Shown here one piece after another: positions 1-8,585 of a stretch of 24,978 bases of DNA. The stretch is from Chrysochromulina tobinii. Taxonomy: Eukaryota > Haptophyta > Prymnesiales > Chrysochromulinaceae. Made by a program: the position numbers and the translations under genes. The notes beneath the pieces are model-generated. The model ran no database searches, was not told the origin of the DNA, and was given only the letters and a program-made list of their open reading frames with translations. The stretch's first letter is position 1. Every line of letters begins with the position of its first letter. The DNA is taken from NCBI GenBank assembly GCA_001275005.1, contig JWZX01003066.1, forward strand, positions 1 through 24,978, read 5' to 3'.

Positions 1-1534
1 TCTTGCCCATCGACTCGCAAGCCGCGCGCTCACGCCGCACGTGCCCACGCCATTGAACGAATGCACGGCGGCGGAAGGTGATTTTATGGTGGCCCAGGCT
101 CTTGCGCATCGACGAGCACGCCACATTTTGCGCAGCCCAAGTTGAGAGCCATGCTCGCAAGGCTCGCGCAAGGCCACGGTTTCGAAAGACGCGGAGCGCG
201 AAGAGCAATCGTTGCCTGTACTGATTGCTCAACTCGAGATAGCTTCTCCACTGCAGCCAACCCGGCAGTCCGCGACCCCGACGAAAAGCAAACGCACCCC
301 GTCGAAGCAGGGCATGCTGACGAAGTATGCAGGAGAAGATCGAAAAGAACTTTGCCATTGCACTGCGCCGACGCCGGTCGTGAATCTCAGCCACTAGGCG
401 GCGCAAATGGACAACGACCTCGGAGACGTGCGACCACGCGCCAAAGGCTTTCGAGAGCTGTGGAAACTTCCATCGGCTCACTGCCACCTGCAGCTGCCGC
501 TTGGCGATCACCCTTTTCTCCCACACGCCGCGCCAGGTGGTCCAGCCGCGAGCCAGATCCTTCTTGAAGATGCGGCGAAGGACGCGCTCACACTTGATCC
601 GGATGACGGCGCGATGTTGCGCGAAGCGTGCGAGATTAGTGAGGGCTATGTGAAGCCCATCTTTGCGAAACCGAGAAATGCACCTTTTTTTCTGCTCCCT
701 CGCCCTGGTGGCGGCCAACGTGAGGACCATCCATTTGCGTAGAGCGCGGCCAATCCATGTGCGCCGAAAGGCCCCGGATGCCGCGCTTGCGATCAGCCAC
801 CTTTTTCTCGCTGGACTCGAATCGCGCTCGCCAGGTGTAGAAGCCGCGTTGCCGCCACGTGATCCTGAAGAGCGCGCGCGCTTTCGTGGCGTACTCTTGA
901 AGCCACTTGTTGTGGTGTGGTCTGGCGATGACTGCAAAGCCTGCTCCCAGGTTTAGACGGCGGTAGACTCTGCGAGCGAGCGCGCGGCGCTTGAAGGCGC
1001 GCCAGTACCACAAGGCGTTGCGCAGTGCACGAGCCTCACGCAGTGTGCGATGGGCAGCAGTAATCTCAGTCGTTACTGCATCTTGCTCGAGCTCGTGCAC
1101 TTTCCTCACCAGCCTCGAGTTCGTTGCTGCCGTCTCCGTGCGTGAGTCAGCGAGGGTGATCGTCGCGCTCTGACCTGTGCGTGCGCGTCTTCGAGTTGTT
1201 TCAAAAGCTCTTCTCTCTCGGCCTCAACCTCATCGATGGCCGCGATAGCCTGAAGCGCCGTCTCTTCCGCCACCGCTGCGCGCTGGGCCAACAACCTGGC
1301 AGCTTCCTCCGCATGTTGGCGCCGGTTGGTCTCACGCCCGGCCACGAGCGCCTCACTCAGCGCGGCCCTGCGGTACGAGTCGCGCAGCTGCGTGTCGCGG
1401 TACGCGATGATGTGCTCGGCCGTGCTGCTGGTGAGCTGCGTGGTGAGCATGTGGAGCGCGGTCCTCAGATAATCGAACCCTTTCTCAAAGAGGGCGCGGT
1501 CGTTTCTTTTCGACACGGCGCGGCGCTTCGTCAT
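1..1534 (-). CDS. Sfi1-like Trp-rich helical repeat protein (3' end beyond window)
   Basis: The gene reads leftward from an ATG at 1532-1534 and runs off the left edge. The first part (1534-1175) is a charged coiled coil. From about 1010 down to 1 the translation consists of repeats of about 30 residues with spaced aromatic and basic positions, for example ALWYWRAFKRRALARRV, FRITWRQRGFYTWRARF, RALRKWMVLTLAATRAR, LARGWTTWRGVWEKR, LARALRAWLSTW and RRRAFVQWRGHVRRERA. This resembles Sfi1-type centrin-binding repeats, so a centrosome, basal-body or flagellar-root role is inferred. The frame from about 806 to 1 has no stop for about 268 codons. Two joins are needed: a possible 41-bp GT-AG intron at 1134-1174, and a one-base frame change at the T-run 802-806. 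The frame break could be a sequence error or real decay. Loose IQ-like repeats are the main alternative. Confidence 0.72.
1134..1174 (-). other. Possible 41-bp intron in the Sfi1-like gene
   Basis: On the minus strand the coiled-coil frame reaches DAHAQ and would soon run into a TGA at 1106. Removing the stretch that starts GTCAGAG and ends CGGAG, with a CTGAC branch-like motif inside, joins it in frame to TAATNSRLVRKVHELEQ, which continues a charged helical pattern. The borders are GT and AG. A 41-bp intron is very short, so an indel in the assembly is the alternative. Confidence 0.4.
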
Positions 1535-1785
1535 CGGTTTGCATCCATACCGGTACCGGTAAAAAGACACCGGGGGAGCCGGGACACACGTGTACGGGAC
1601 ACACCATGTAGAACAGTCATCCCAACGCTCGGAATTCAAACGCCACGGTGGCTGATGCGCCGCCGAAACCCCTCCACTTGCCGATATGGCTAACGAATGT
1701 GAACGTGAACGTGAAGTCCACCTTATCAACTGTTCACCTGACGGTTATGACGAAACATTACCGGTGCCTCAGAAAAAGCGATACG
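1535..1785. promoter_or_regulatory. Shared upstream region of two divergent genes
   Basis: These 251 bases separate the ATG of the leftward Sfi1-like gene from the ATG of the rightward Sec20-like gene, so they must hold both 5' regions. They include one full copy of the dispersed ACCGGT element, only 20 bases from the leftward ATG. No convincing TATA box is seen. An in-frame upstream ATG for the Sec20 gene exists at 1648, but the residues it would add do not look like protein. Confidence 0.5.
1545..1606 (+). repeat. Dispersed ACCGGT element, copy A
   Basis: The core ACCGGTAAAAAGACACCGGG lies at 1555-1574, preceded by a second ACCGGT and followed by GGAGCCGGGACACAC and a further CGGGACACAC. 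The same core occurs at 10652 and 24892. It lies just upstream of the Sfi1-like gene start. Confidence 0.8.
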
Positions 1786-2877
1786 ATGACCACGCTTTCT
1801 TCTGCACTGTTCGAGCTGGAGCAGTCCGTGCAGCGCGAGCTGCTGCGGCTTGCCGAGGCCAACAGCGCCGGCGACTTACATCCCGCTACATTCGAGGCGG
1901 CCAGCTCCGGAGTGCGTGCCTCACTCCGCCGGCATGCTGAGCAGGTTGACGCGCTTGAGCAGCTCGCGGCCGTGCAGGACCGACCATCTGAGGAGGAGGA
2001 AGTACGTGCGCTCGTGCGACGTCACCGTGCCGAGGCTGGTACGCTCAGCATGAGCCTACGCGAGCTCGCAGCCAAGGTGCGGAGCGATCGGAGCCAGCGC
2101 GAGGCGAGTGAGCGTGCAGCGCTCTTTGCACCCGTTGCAGGCTATGACAGCAGCGACGGCAGCTCGGCGCCGAGCGGTGCGTCGTCGCGCTCTGGTAGGC
2201 TAAACGCGCGGGCGTCGGCTCAGGCGGCACGCGACGTGACCGAGTCACTCCGGCGCACGCGTGCGCTGATGGCCAATGAGTTGCAGCGCACTGAGGCGAC
2301 GCTGCGCTCCCTCGACGAGCAGGGCAAGAAGCTCAGGGGCACGCTCAACGAGCACCGCGGGATCGACGGCACGCTCGCGAGCGGCCGGCGCAAGTTGAAC
2401 CGGCTCGAGACGCGCGACATGACGGACAAGGTGCTCTTCGCACTCGCCTTTGGCTTCTTTGTGTGCGTGGTGTTGCACATCGTCAATAAGCGCCTCGGCC
2501 TCGGCCTCTTCGGTCTCGCCTCTTCGCTCGCGGGTAAGAATGCGAGCGATGTGCTCAACGTGATGGCGGTGGCGGCCGGCGGCGGCGTCGGTGGCGCCTC
2601 AGCAGATGTCAGCAGTGCCCAAGTAGACAGCGGCGGAGGCAGCAGCGCCGCGGTTTTGGCGGCGACGTCGGCGACGGCAGCCGCCGACGACTTGGCGCAC
2701 GTCGTTGCGTCAGCCGTTTCCGACTTAATGAGCGAGGCGGCAGCAGCGGCAGCAGCCACGGGCGTGGCAATGGAGTGTTCTGCAGCCGCAGATGCGCCGA
2801 TGTGCAACGAGGAGGGTGTCGCCGCCACCGCCGCGACTAGAAGCCGCGTAGCGGCTCCCGTCAAGGATGAGGTGTAG
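1786..2877 (+). CDS. Sec20/BNIP1-like Qb-SNARE
   Basis: The predicted protein has 363 residues. Residues 1-110 are helical and charged. Residues 146-213 form a Sec20-type SNARE helix (VTESLRRTRALMANELQRTE and the following heptads). A single membrane anchor at about 214-233 (VLFALAFGFFVCVVLHIV) is followed by NKRLGLGLFG, the order and spacing of the Sec20 family. Sec20 acts in the ER t-SNARE complex that accepts COPI vesicles returning from the Golgi. The tail of about 125 residues after the anchor, which would face the lumen, is low-complexity Ala/Gly and ends in KDEV, close to a KDEL/HDEL retrieval signal. Yeast Sec20 ends in HDEL. The start at 1786 was chosen because the upstream extension from 1648 is not protein-like and contains promoter sequence. 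The SNARE call is strong; function of the KDEV tail is inference. Confidence 0.88.
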   Translation: MTTLSSALFELEQSVQRELLRLAEANSAGDLHPATFEAASSGVRASLRRHAEQVDALEQLAAVQDRPSEEEEVRALVRRHRAEAGTLSMSLRELAAKVRSDRSQREASERAALFAPVAGYDSSDGSSAPSGASSRSGRLNARASAQAARDVTESLRRTRALMANELQRTEATLRSLDEQGKKLRGTLNEHRGIDGTLASGRRKLNRLETRDMTDKVLFALAFGFFVCVVLHIVNKRLGLGLFGLASSLAGKNASDVLNVMAVAAGGGVGGASADVSSAQVDSGGGSSAAVLAATSATAAADDLAHVVASAVSDLMSEAAAAAAATGVAMECSAAADAPMCNEEGVAATAATRSRVAAPVKDEV

Positions 2878-3071
2878 TCGAACGGTAGTAGCGTCGTAGT
2901 GACGGTACAAATACTTAGTACGCTCTGTAGAGAAACGTGCCGTTTCTGGGTGTCGGGACCGGTTCCGGTTAGGTTGAAGGTCCCCGGGGACCGGTGTTCC
3001 CGAAATGCGAAAATACTATTATAAATACACCCGGGGGGATTGGAATCAACACGGGACACAAGTGCGCTGGA
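2878..3071 (+). promoter_or_regulatory. Promoter region of the 3072 gene with TATA-like box and degenerate element
   Basis: This stretch lies between the Sec20 stop and the next ATG. It contains a TATA-like TATTATAAATA at 3017-3027, about 45 bases before the ATG. It also holds a diverged copy of the dispersed element (ACCCGGGGGGATTGG, then CACGGGACACA) ending about 8 bases before the ATG, and two ACCGG-containing motifs near 2960-2995. Confidence 0.45.
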
Positions 3072-4613
3072 ATGTCAAGCGAGGTCTGCTGGCAGGCCTA
3101 TCTCAGCACCTTTCCAGCGACGCTCGCCTTGCTCGACCCGATCGAAGCGCGCATGGCGCCCATAGAGGCCGATGCGCAGAAGCGGCTGATGCGCGCGCGC
3201 TTGTTACATTCTGTTGTCACTTCCAAGGCTGCGGCCCTCAAGCTCTCGGATCTGAAGACCATGACCACCGAATGGATCCACGGCATGCTCGAAGCGACCT
3301 TCCCGCTCGAAAGCAACATTGTCGACGAGGGCTTTGCCGATGGCGACGAGCTGGCGCTTCGGGTGGTGCTGGCGGCGCTCGATGGTGCCCACGCGGTCGC
3401 TGGCAAGCTTGCGGCGCTGTACCGAGAGGCAGGCGAGCTCAAGGCCCATCCGGCAAGCCCGGCTAAAGCCGCTCGAGACGGCCGCACGGACAAGGCCGCT
3501 GCCAGCGCGAGCGCAAGCAGCGACGTGCCGAAACGCCCTTCGGAGGCTGAAGCCGCGGAGCTAGTGCGTCGGGCACTCGCGAGCGGTGCGTCGCTCCAGG
3601 AGGCGGTGAGCGCGGGCGTGGACGAGCTGCAGGTCTTCGGTGCGGACCTGTGGGAGGCGCTCTTGTGGCGGCGCGGCGCGCTGCGCTTCTACATGGCGAG
3701 CACCGCCGTCAGGACGCTCGGGACAGCGCTCGGGGCAGCGGATGCCAGGGCGGTGAGCAGTGCAAGCGATGGCTCGGCGGCGAAGGTGAAAGCGGCCGGC
3801 TTCGACGAGGGCGCGGCTGAGGTGAGCGCGGCTGAGCTGGCGGAGGCTGAGGTGGCGGAGGCAGCCGCCGCCTCGATTGTGTCGATCGCGCTGGCGGCCG
3901 TCGACCTCTCCGACAACGGAGGCGCTGGGGGAACCATCGGGCGGGCTGCGGCGGTGGTCACCAATCGTCACGCGGGTAGGGCGGCCGGGCCGAACGCGCA
4001 CTTGATCGAGGAGGCGTACTCGTCGCTCTCGCTGCTGCTCATGGCGCGGCGCGACCCTCATGCAGCGCCTGAGTCCATCCCTCTCCAGCTGCGGTACGGC
4101 ATCTATAGCACGACGCACCTTCTTGGGCTCGCATTCCTCAGTGAGCTCAGCTACTGGCGCTGGGCCGCCAGCGCGGCAGACCCGCTCGGCCTGGGCGCCG
4201 GCGCCGTTGCCAGCGCCGACGCGGCCGACGCTGCCGATCATGCCGATGTGCTCACGACGGCGGCCGTGGGCGGAGAGGCTGCGCCCATGACGGCCGCGGA
4301 CCTGTGGATGCGCCGTGCGGCGGTGAGCTCGCACCGCTACCTTTACACGGTGAGCGTTCTCATGGAGGGGTGCGGCTGGGCGATGGAGAAGCAGCGCGAA
4401 CTGCTTGGGCTGCTGAGCGCCGAATTGGGCAAGTCGGCCGTCGCCGCCGCACTCGCCTCCGAGATGGGCGTGTTGGAGCGCGACGAGGCGCTACGCAAGG
4501 TAGACCGTGAAGCAGCCCGTGAGGTGGCGGCTGCGACCGCGGCGAGCGCACGCACCAGGGGGAGCAAGAAGGGCGGCATCAAAGGTGGCGGCAAGGTTGG
4601 AAGCAGAGGCTGA
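3072..4613 (+). CDS. Uncharacterised Ala-rich helical protein
   Basis: The predicted protein has 513 residues and I do not recognise the family. It starts MSSEVCWQAYLSTF; an upstream in-frame ATG at 2994 would translate the TATA box and repeat element, so I rejected it. Three stretches look folded and non-repetitive: about residues 1-115, a segment with LWEALLWRRGALRFYMAS, and a segment with RYGIYSTTHLLGLAFLSELS followed by YWRW. These are joined by low-complexity Ala/Ser/Glu linkers. The C-terminus is basic and Gly/Lys-rich (KKGGIKGGGK). No signal peptide, clear membrane span or catalytic motif is visible. The all-helical look suggests a scaffold or adaptor, but that is a guess. Frame preservation over 1.5 kb and a promoter-like upstream region support a real gene. 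Confidence 0.75.
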   Translation: MSSEVCWQAYLSTFPATLALLDPIEARMAPIEADAQKRLMRARLLHSVVTSKAAALKLSDLKTMTTEWIHGMLEATFPLESNIVDEGFADGDELALRVVLAALDGAHAVAGKLAALYREAGELKAHPASPAKAARDGRTDKAAASASASSDVPKRPSEAEAAELVRRALASGASLQEAVSAGVDELQVFGADLWEALLWRRGALRFYMASTAVRTLGTALGAADARAVSSASDGSAAKVKAAGFDEGAAEVSAAELAEAEVAEAAAASIVSIALAAVDLSDNGGAGGTIGRAAAVVTNRHAGRAAGPNAHLIEEAYSSLSLLLMARRDPHAAPESIPLQLRYGIYSTTHLLGLAFLSELSYWRWAASAADPLGLGAGAVASADAADAADHADVLTTAAVGGEAAPMTAADLWMRRAAVSSHRYLYTVSVLMEGCGWAMEKQRELLGLLSAELGKSAVAAALASEMGVLERDEALRKVDREAAREVAAATAASARTRGSKKGGIKGGGKVGSRG

Positions 4614-5410
4614 TCCTTTCCTGTCCTTGAGATGGAGCGTCGAGGCCTCCGTCACCGCGCCAGCGTGCAGCGACCTCCGATAATCGACAAAAGCGAAAAG
4701 GCGAGGGCGCCACTGTGGAGGGCGCTGCCTCGCTCCTCGCTGCATGCGCGATCTCGTTTACGCTGCTCTGTCCAGCTCCAGGGCTGTTCTCATCGATTTT
4801 CTCAGATCCTCCTCACTGCGCTTTTGAGGCAAGTGCTAAAACTTGTGTCAGGCACAGCCCGGCGATCGAAGCCAGCGATGGCGCATGCGGTGGCGACTGC
4901 GCGTAAGCCGTAACAATGCCGTAAGCGCCTTTTTGTGAGGTGCATTCTGCTACTGCGGGGTAACTGCGGGGCTAGACGACAGACGTCCTTCGGGTCCTCG
5001 AGCACCCTCACACACCCTCGGCCGAAAAAGGTTAACGGGTTCGGAAAGGACAGTAAAAGCCCCCAAAGCACGGTGCACGGTCGTTTCAAGAGCGCCTAAG
5101 GCTACCGGGTACTTCCGGGTACAAGCCTGGGTGGATTCTCGCGGGGAGACCAGACTCACTAGCGAAATTGAGTAGCCCCGAGAGAACGAGTTACGAGTAC
5201 TCAGTACTTGTGGTTTTGATGTGGTTACCGAGGGGTGCGGAACCGTCTTTTGAGTGGTACCGTGCTAGGGTCTCGGGGGTGCTTGCGATACCCGGCGTGC
5301 TTGCTTGCTTGCTTGTATACCTTGCTTGCTTGCTTGTTGCCGGGGTGGGACGCGAAACGAAACGGATTTCGTCTTCCCGCGGGTCGCGGCGTCGCCCTGT
5401 GGTGGAATCC
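4614..5410. other. Intergenic region, no gene recognised
   Basis: About 800 bases between two rightward genes. Only short open frames of unconvincing composition occur. The last part contains the CTTG microsatellite. An open frame from 5168 joins the SRCR gene in frame, but its hydrophobic stretch is encoded by that microsatellite, so it is treated as 5' flank. Confidence 0.5.
5298..5337 (+). repeat. (CTTG)n microsatellite, interrupted
   Basis: Two runs of CTTG units, about 4 and 4-5 copies, are separated by TATAC. They lie about 75 bases upstream of the SRCR gene ATG. Confidence 0.85.
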
Positions 5411-6364
5411 ATGTTCCTGCGCGCCTTTGCCTTCCTGGCTCCGCTCTTGGCGATGGCCGGAAAGGCACCACCAGGAGAGGCGACGCCACCGCCAGGAGTG
5501 GACACGCGCCTTGTCGGCGGTACGACCCCGAACCAGGGCCGTGTCGAGATCTGGTATGCTCCTCCCGGGAAAAATGCTTCGTGGTCAACGGTATGCGATG
5601 ACGGCTGGGACATAGTGGCTGCGCACATCACGTGCAAGCACCTGGGTTACCCAGGTGCCAGGCGCGCCGTCCAGTGCGAATTAGGCATGTGCGAATTCGG
5701 CTACGGTCCTCCAAGTATGCCTGTGGGCATCAGCAACGTCATATGCAAAGGCGACGAGGACTCCATCTTCGAGTGCAGCTTCTTCTCGTCACCTAACTGC
5801 CGGCACACGGAAGACGCAGGCGTCGAGTGCTTTGGTTCGACCACAGAGTCGCCGCCGCCGCCGCCTTCGCCCACGCCGCCTCCACCGTTTCCGCCAGGCG
5901 ATCCACCGCCGCCACCGCCACCGCCGTCGCGGCCGCCGCCGTCGCCGCGACCGATGAAGCCGGTGCCCCATGCGCCGCCGCCGTCACCCAGGGCGCCGCC
6001 CTCATGGGTCACTGTGCAGGAGACGTTCGCCAGGTACAACACCCTGCTCAGTGAGAATTCGTGGTTCTCGTTCTCCCTCTTTCTGCTGCTAGGATCAGTC
6101 TTTGCTGCACTGCTAGCCAGCTGCTGCGTCTTCGTCGAGGTGGTCTCGTACACCGTCGCGAGTGGCGATCGGCGGCTGCGCTTCCGCCTCGGCTGCTGCT
6201 GCTGGCTCACGCCGTCCGACACAGATGTGCTCAGTGACCCTCCCGCATACAGCAGCTCCTCGACGTACATGACACCGGCGCCGCCTGCGAAGCCAATCGA
6301 GCGCAGCTGGCTCTCGAAAACCTTTGGGTGGGGTCACGACAGTGGCGGTGGCGCCCTCATCTGA
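5411..6364 (+). CDS. SRCR-domain type I membrane protein with Pro-rich stalk
   Basis: The predicted protein has 317 residues. Residues 1-16 (MFLRAFAFLAPLLAMA) look like a signal peptide. Residues 33-142 form one scavenger-receptor cysteine-rich domain: RLVGG at the start, WSTVCDDGWD, CKHLGYPGA, and a final VECFG. Eight cysteines (62, 75, 89, 94, 112, 122, 130, 140) suit the eight-Cys subtype. Residues 147-198 are a Pro/Ser stalk like those of algal hydroxyproline-rich glycoproteins. A membrane span at about 219-246 is followed by a Cys-rich then Ser/Pro-rich cytoplasmic tail of about 70 residues. SRCR domains bind extracellular ligands in animals, and a surface recognition or adhesion role is inferred here. 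The start at 5411 places the signal peptide at the N-terminus. Confidence 0.88.
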   Translation: MFLRAFAFLAPLLAMAGKAPPGEATPPPGVDTRLVGGTTPNQGRVEIWYAPPGKNASWSTVCDDGWDIVAAHITCKHLGYPGARRAVQCELGMCEFGYGPPSMPVGISNVICKGDEDSIFECSFFSSPNCRHTEDAGVECFGSTTESPPPPPSPTPPPPFPPGDPPPPPPPPSRPPPSPRPMKPVPHAPPPSPRAPPSWVTVQETFARYNTLLSENSWFSFSLFLLLGSVFAALLASCCVFVEVVSYTVASGDRRLRFRLGCCCWLTPSDTDVLSDPPAYSSSSTYMTPAPPAKPIERSWLSKTFGWGHDSGGGALI

Positions 6365-6780
6365 GGCGGAGTGGACGCCCCGCGCCGAGCGGCAATCGGC
6401 GGCTCCCGTCGGTGCGAACACGTGTCGGCAGGGGACAGGGTGGGTGCTTTCGCGTGACACGTGCGAGCCCGAGCGTGGAAATCCCATCGGGACGCGCACG
6501 CACGCGAGCTCGCCGCCCCGCGTTTTCCCGCACGCGCCTGCTCCGAGCGTGTGTGGGTGTGCAGCGCGATTGTGTGTGAAGGCAAAACGCACTGCGAAGG
6601 GGTCGAATGTTTGCGATGTCGCCTCGGGGGGGATTGATCCGGACGGGGTAAGGTGTTTAGGGGACTCTTCGCGCCACTTCAAAAGAGAAGACCTCCTGCT
6701 CCCCTTTGCGCATTCAGCACATCGCAAGTTTCCCCCAAAAACGACTTTGGGCGTGGCCTGGGAAGGGAGGGCGGCCTCCA
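6365..6780. other. Intergenic region, no gene recognised
   Basis: About 415 GC-rich bases between two rightward genes. Small open frames exist on both strands, but none resembles protein. The last 100 bases should hold the promoter of the 6781 gene; no TATA box stands out. Confidence 0.45.
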
Positions 6781-7491
6781 ATGCCTCCCAAGATGAGTGG
6801 GGCCCCTCACTCCAAGGTCGGCACGATCACTGGCGGCCGTGGAATGAATGCCGCCCCCCCTCCGCCCCCCGCCCCTGATACGCCCAATACCGCGGCTGCC
6901 AAGGCTGCTGCCGCTGCCGAAGCCGCTGCAGAGAGGCGGCGCAAGTACCAGGAGTGGCTCGCGGCAAATGATGCGCCCCCTGAGGATGACGGCATTGTTG
7001 TCACGGACGAGGGCGTCTTCCGCACAGGCACCTACACGCGCGATCTGTCTGACGGCCCCGACCCGCCTCACGGTGAGTTTTCGACGGTCAACCACTGGCT
7101 CACCGACAAATACGCCCTCCCAGACCTTGCGACTGTCGCTGCCAGGAAGAGTGTGCGCGTGCGGTGCGAGAATGGTGTCATCGTTCCGAGCGTCGGCTGG
7201 GACAAGAGGGGCGACTTTCACCCGGTGCGCCACTTCGACGCCGGCTCGGCATACGAGCGCTACCGCCGTGGTCTCCCGCCAGGGTACACAGGCTACATCC
7301 CGCATGACGCCAATCCGGTTGTGGGTGGCAAGATCGGCGTCATAGAAAAGGCGCACCCGATCCTGTACTCGAAGGTGCGCCCCGCGACCGGTGCGGTCGT
7401 CGCCGACATTCTGGATGACAAGATCCTCACGTCGTCCGGCGTGGGAGATTTCTACGTCAAGGAGAAGCCCATCCGGGGCCCGGTGGATTGA
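6781..7491 (+). CDS. Candidate ciliary microtubule inner protein (CIMIP2/FAM166-like motif)
   Basis: The predicted protein has 236 residues. After a Pro/Ala-rich N-terminus and a short charged helix (about residues 40-65), the sequence is loop-rich, with many Gly, Pro and Asp. The key clue is GLPPGYTGYIPHDANPV at about 163-180, which resembles the PGYTGYIP motif of axonemal CIMIP2/FAM166 proteins. Such proteins bind inside doublet microtubules. HPILYSKVRP and PIRGPVD follow near the C-terminus. There is no signal peptide or membrane span. I chose the ATG at 6781 rather than the upstream ATG at 6706. Assignment rests on one motif and general composition. Confidence 0.6.
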   Translation: MPPKMSGAPHSKVGTITGGRGMNAAPPPPPAPDTPNTAAAKAAAAAEAAAERRRKYQEWLAANDAPPEDDGIVVTDEGVFRTGTYTRDLSDGPDPPHGEFSTVNHWLTDKYALPDLATVAARKSVRVRCENGVIVPSVGWDKRGDFHPVRHFDAGSAYERYRRGLPPGYTGYIPHDANPVVGGKIGVIEKAHPILYSKVRPATGAVVADILDDKILTSSGVGDFYVKEKPIRGPVD

Positions 7492-8585
7492 GCCGCACCG
7501 TTTTGAAACTTTGAGGCGGGCGCGCGCTCGGAGCTTGATGATGGATGGATGGACGGTACTTGCATGGTGTGGTTGACTCGGAGGCTCCGTACGAGCGCCT
7601 CCACGTAGGTTCCAATCAGTGCTGGGGCCGCGCGGGTGGCGACGATCACGATCGCCCGGAGTCGGAATCGGATGCGTGCCCGCGCTGGCCGCTGCGCTCT
7701 CCGCCCTCTTGCGGTTGAGTGCGTGGCGTCTCGACACGGCATTTTGTGTCTCGGAAGAATTGATTCATGATCTGATTTCCGGGCGCCCGCTCGGACATAC
7801 TGTGTATTACCGGTACCGTACGTGCGCGTCACGACGCCCGGAACGGTAGACCTAGACGGTGCGTCGGGGCGGCGCGGCGCCGGCGGACAATCCGGCCAGT
7901 CCGGCGCGCGCCCGGCGCAGGTCGCAGCTCTAACCGTAACGGCGTCCGTACGACTGTTTTCACACTGTACCGGTGCGCTCGGGTCGGCCCGGCCGGGTGT
8001 ATCTCACTGGTATCGGCCGGTGTCGATCGCGTCGTGAACCGTTACCGACTAATTAAATAAGAAATAACCGCGACTCGTCCATCGACACGTGTGCCTGTTG
8101 CGGCCGCGCCGGCCCGGCGGTGATGGTTAGGCTGTTACGTGTTGAGTCGCGTGGGGCCGTGCGGCCGTACGGACAGCGCGGCACCGCGATCCGCGTGTGA
8201 GCATACTGGACACCGCACGTGCGCACGACACGCCTCTCGGCCGACGCACGGGCGGGGACCGTGCGGCGGTAAAGCCGTACGACCGCTTCTTGAGCCCTCA
8301 CAGAGCTCAGCCAAGGGGCTCCCAGTCGAGCCTGGCCCAGAGCCCCTCTCTGTCTCTGTCTCCGTCTCTCGGCCTCACGCGTTAGCACATAGCACTCCAT
8401 GAAGTGGGCTCAGGACGGGGCGTAGCTCACGGCGTAGCCGCGCGACAGCCGCAGCTCTCGCTCGGAACGCGCGCGTCGACTCAGAATGCCTCAAGACTTG
8501 AGAGGCACGAAGCCAGCCAAACTGGCCCAGGGAGTACCCCCCTTGTGCTCGCGACGGCGCGTCCGTGAGCCTATCCCTCTTGACT
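7492..8585. other. Intergenic region between convergent genes
   Basis: About 1.1 kb lies between the stops of a rightward and a leftward gene. It holds a short GGAT repeat near 7541, a TCTCTG/TCTCCG repeat near 8344-8375, several TACCGG/CCGGCC-rich stretches and an AT-rich AATTAAATAAGAAATAA patch near 8051. No gene is seen. Confidence 0.5.

Noticed and set aside
1181-1693. Rightward open frame of 170 codons opposite the coiled-coil exon.
   Set aside because: The opposite strand has the better coiled-coil protein and a plausible ATG; this frame has no recognisable feature.
1648-1785. Earlier ATG giving 46 more residues on the Sec20-like protein.
   Set aside because: The extra residues have no family match and the Sec20-like sequence begins cleanly at 1786.
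2994-3071. Upstream ATG of the 513-residue protein.
   Set aside because: It would translate a TATA-like box and a copy of the dispersed element.
5168-5410. N-terminal extension of the SRCR protein with a hydrophobic LACLLVYLACLLV stretch.
   Set aside because: The hydrophobic residues come from the CTTG microsatellite, and a proper signal peptide begins at the ATG at 5411.
5701-6270. Long Gly/Arg-rich open frames antisense to the SRCR gene.
   Set aside because: They are the reverse reading of the Pro-rich stalk and contain no domain.
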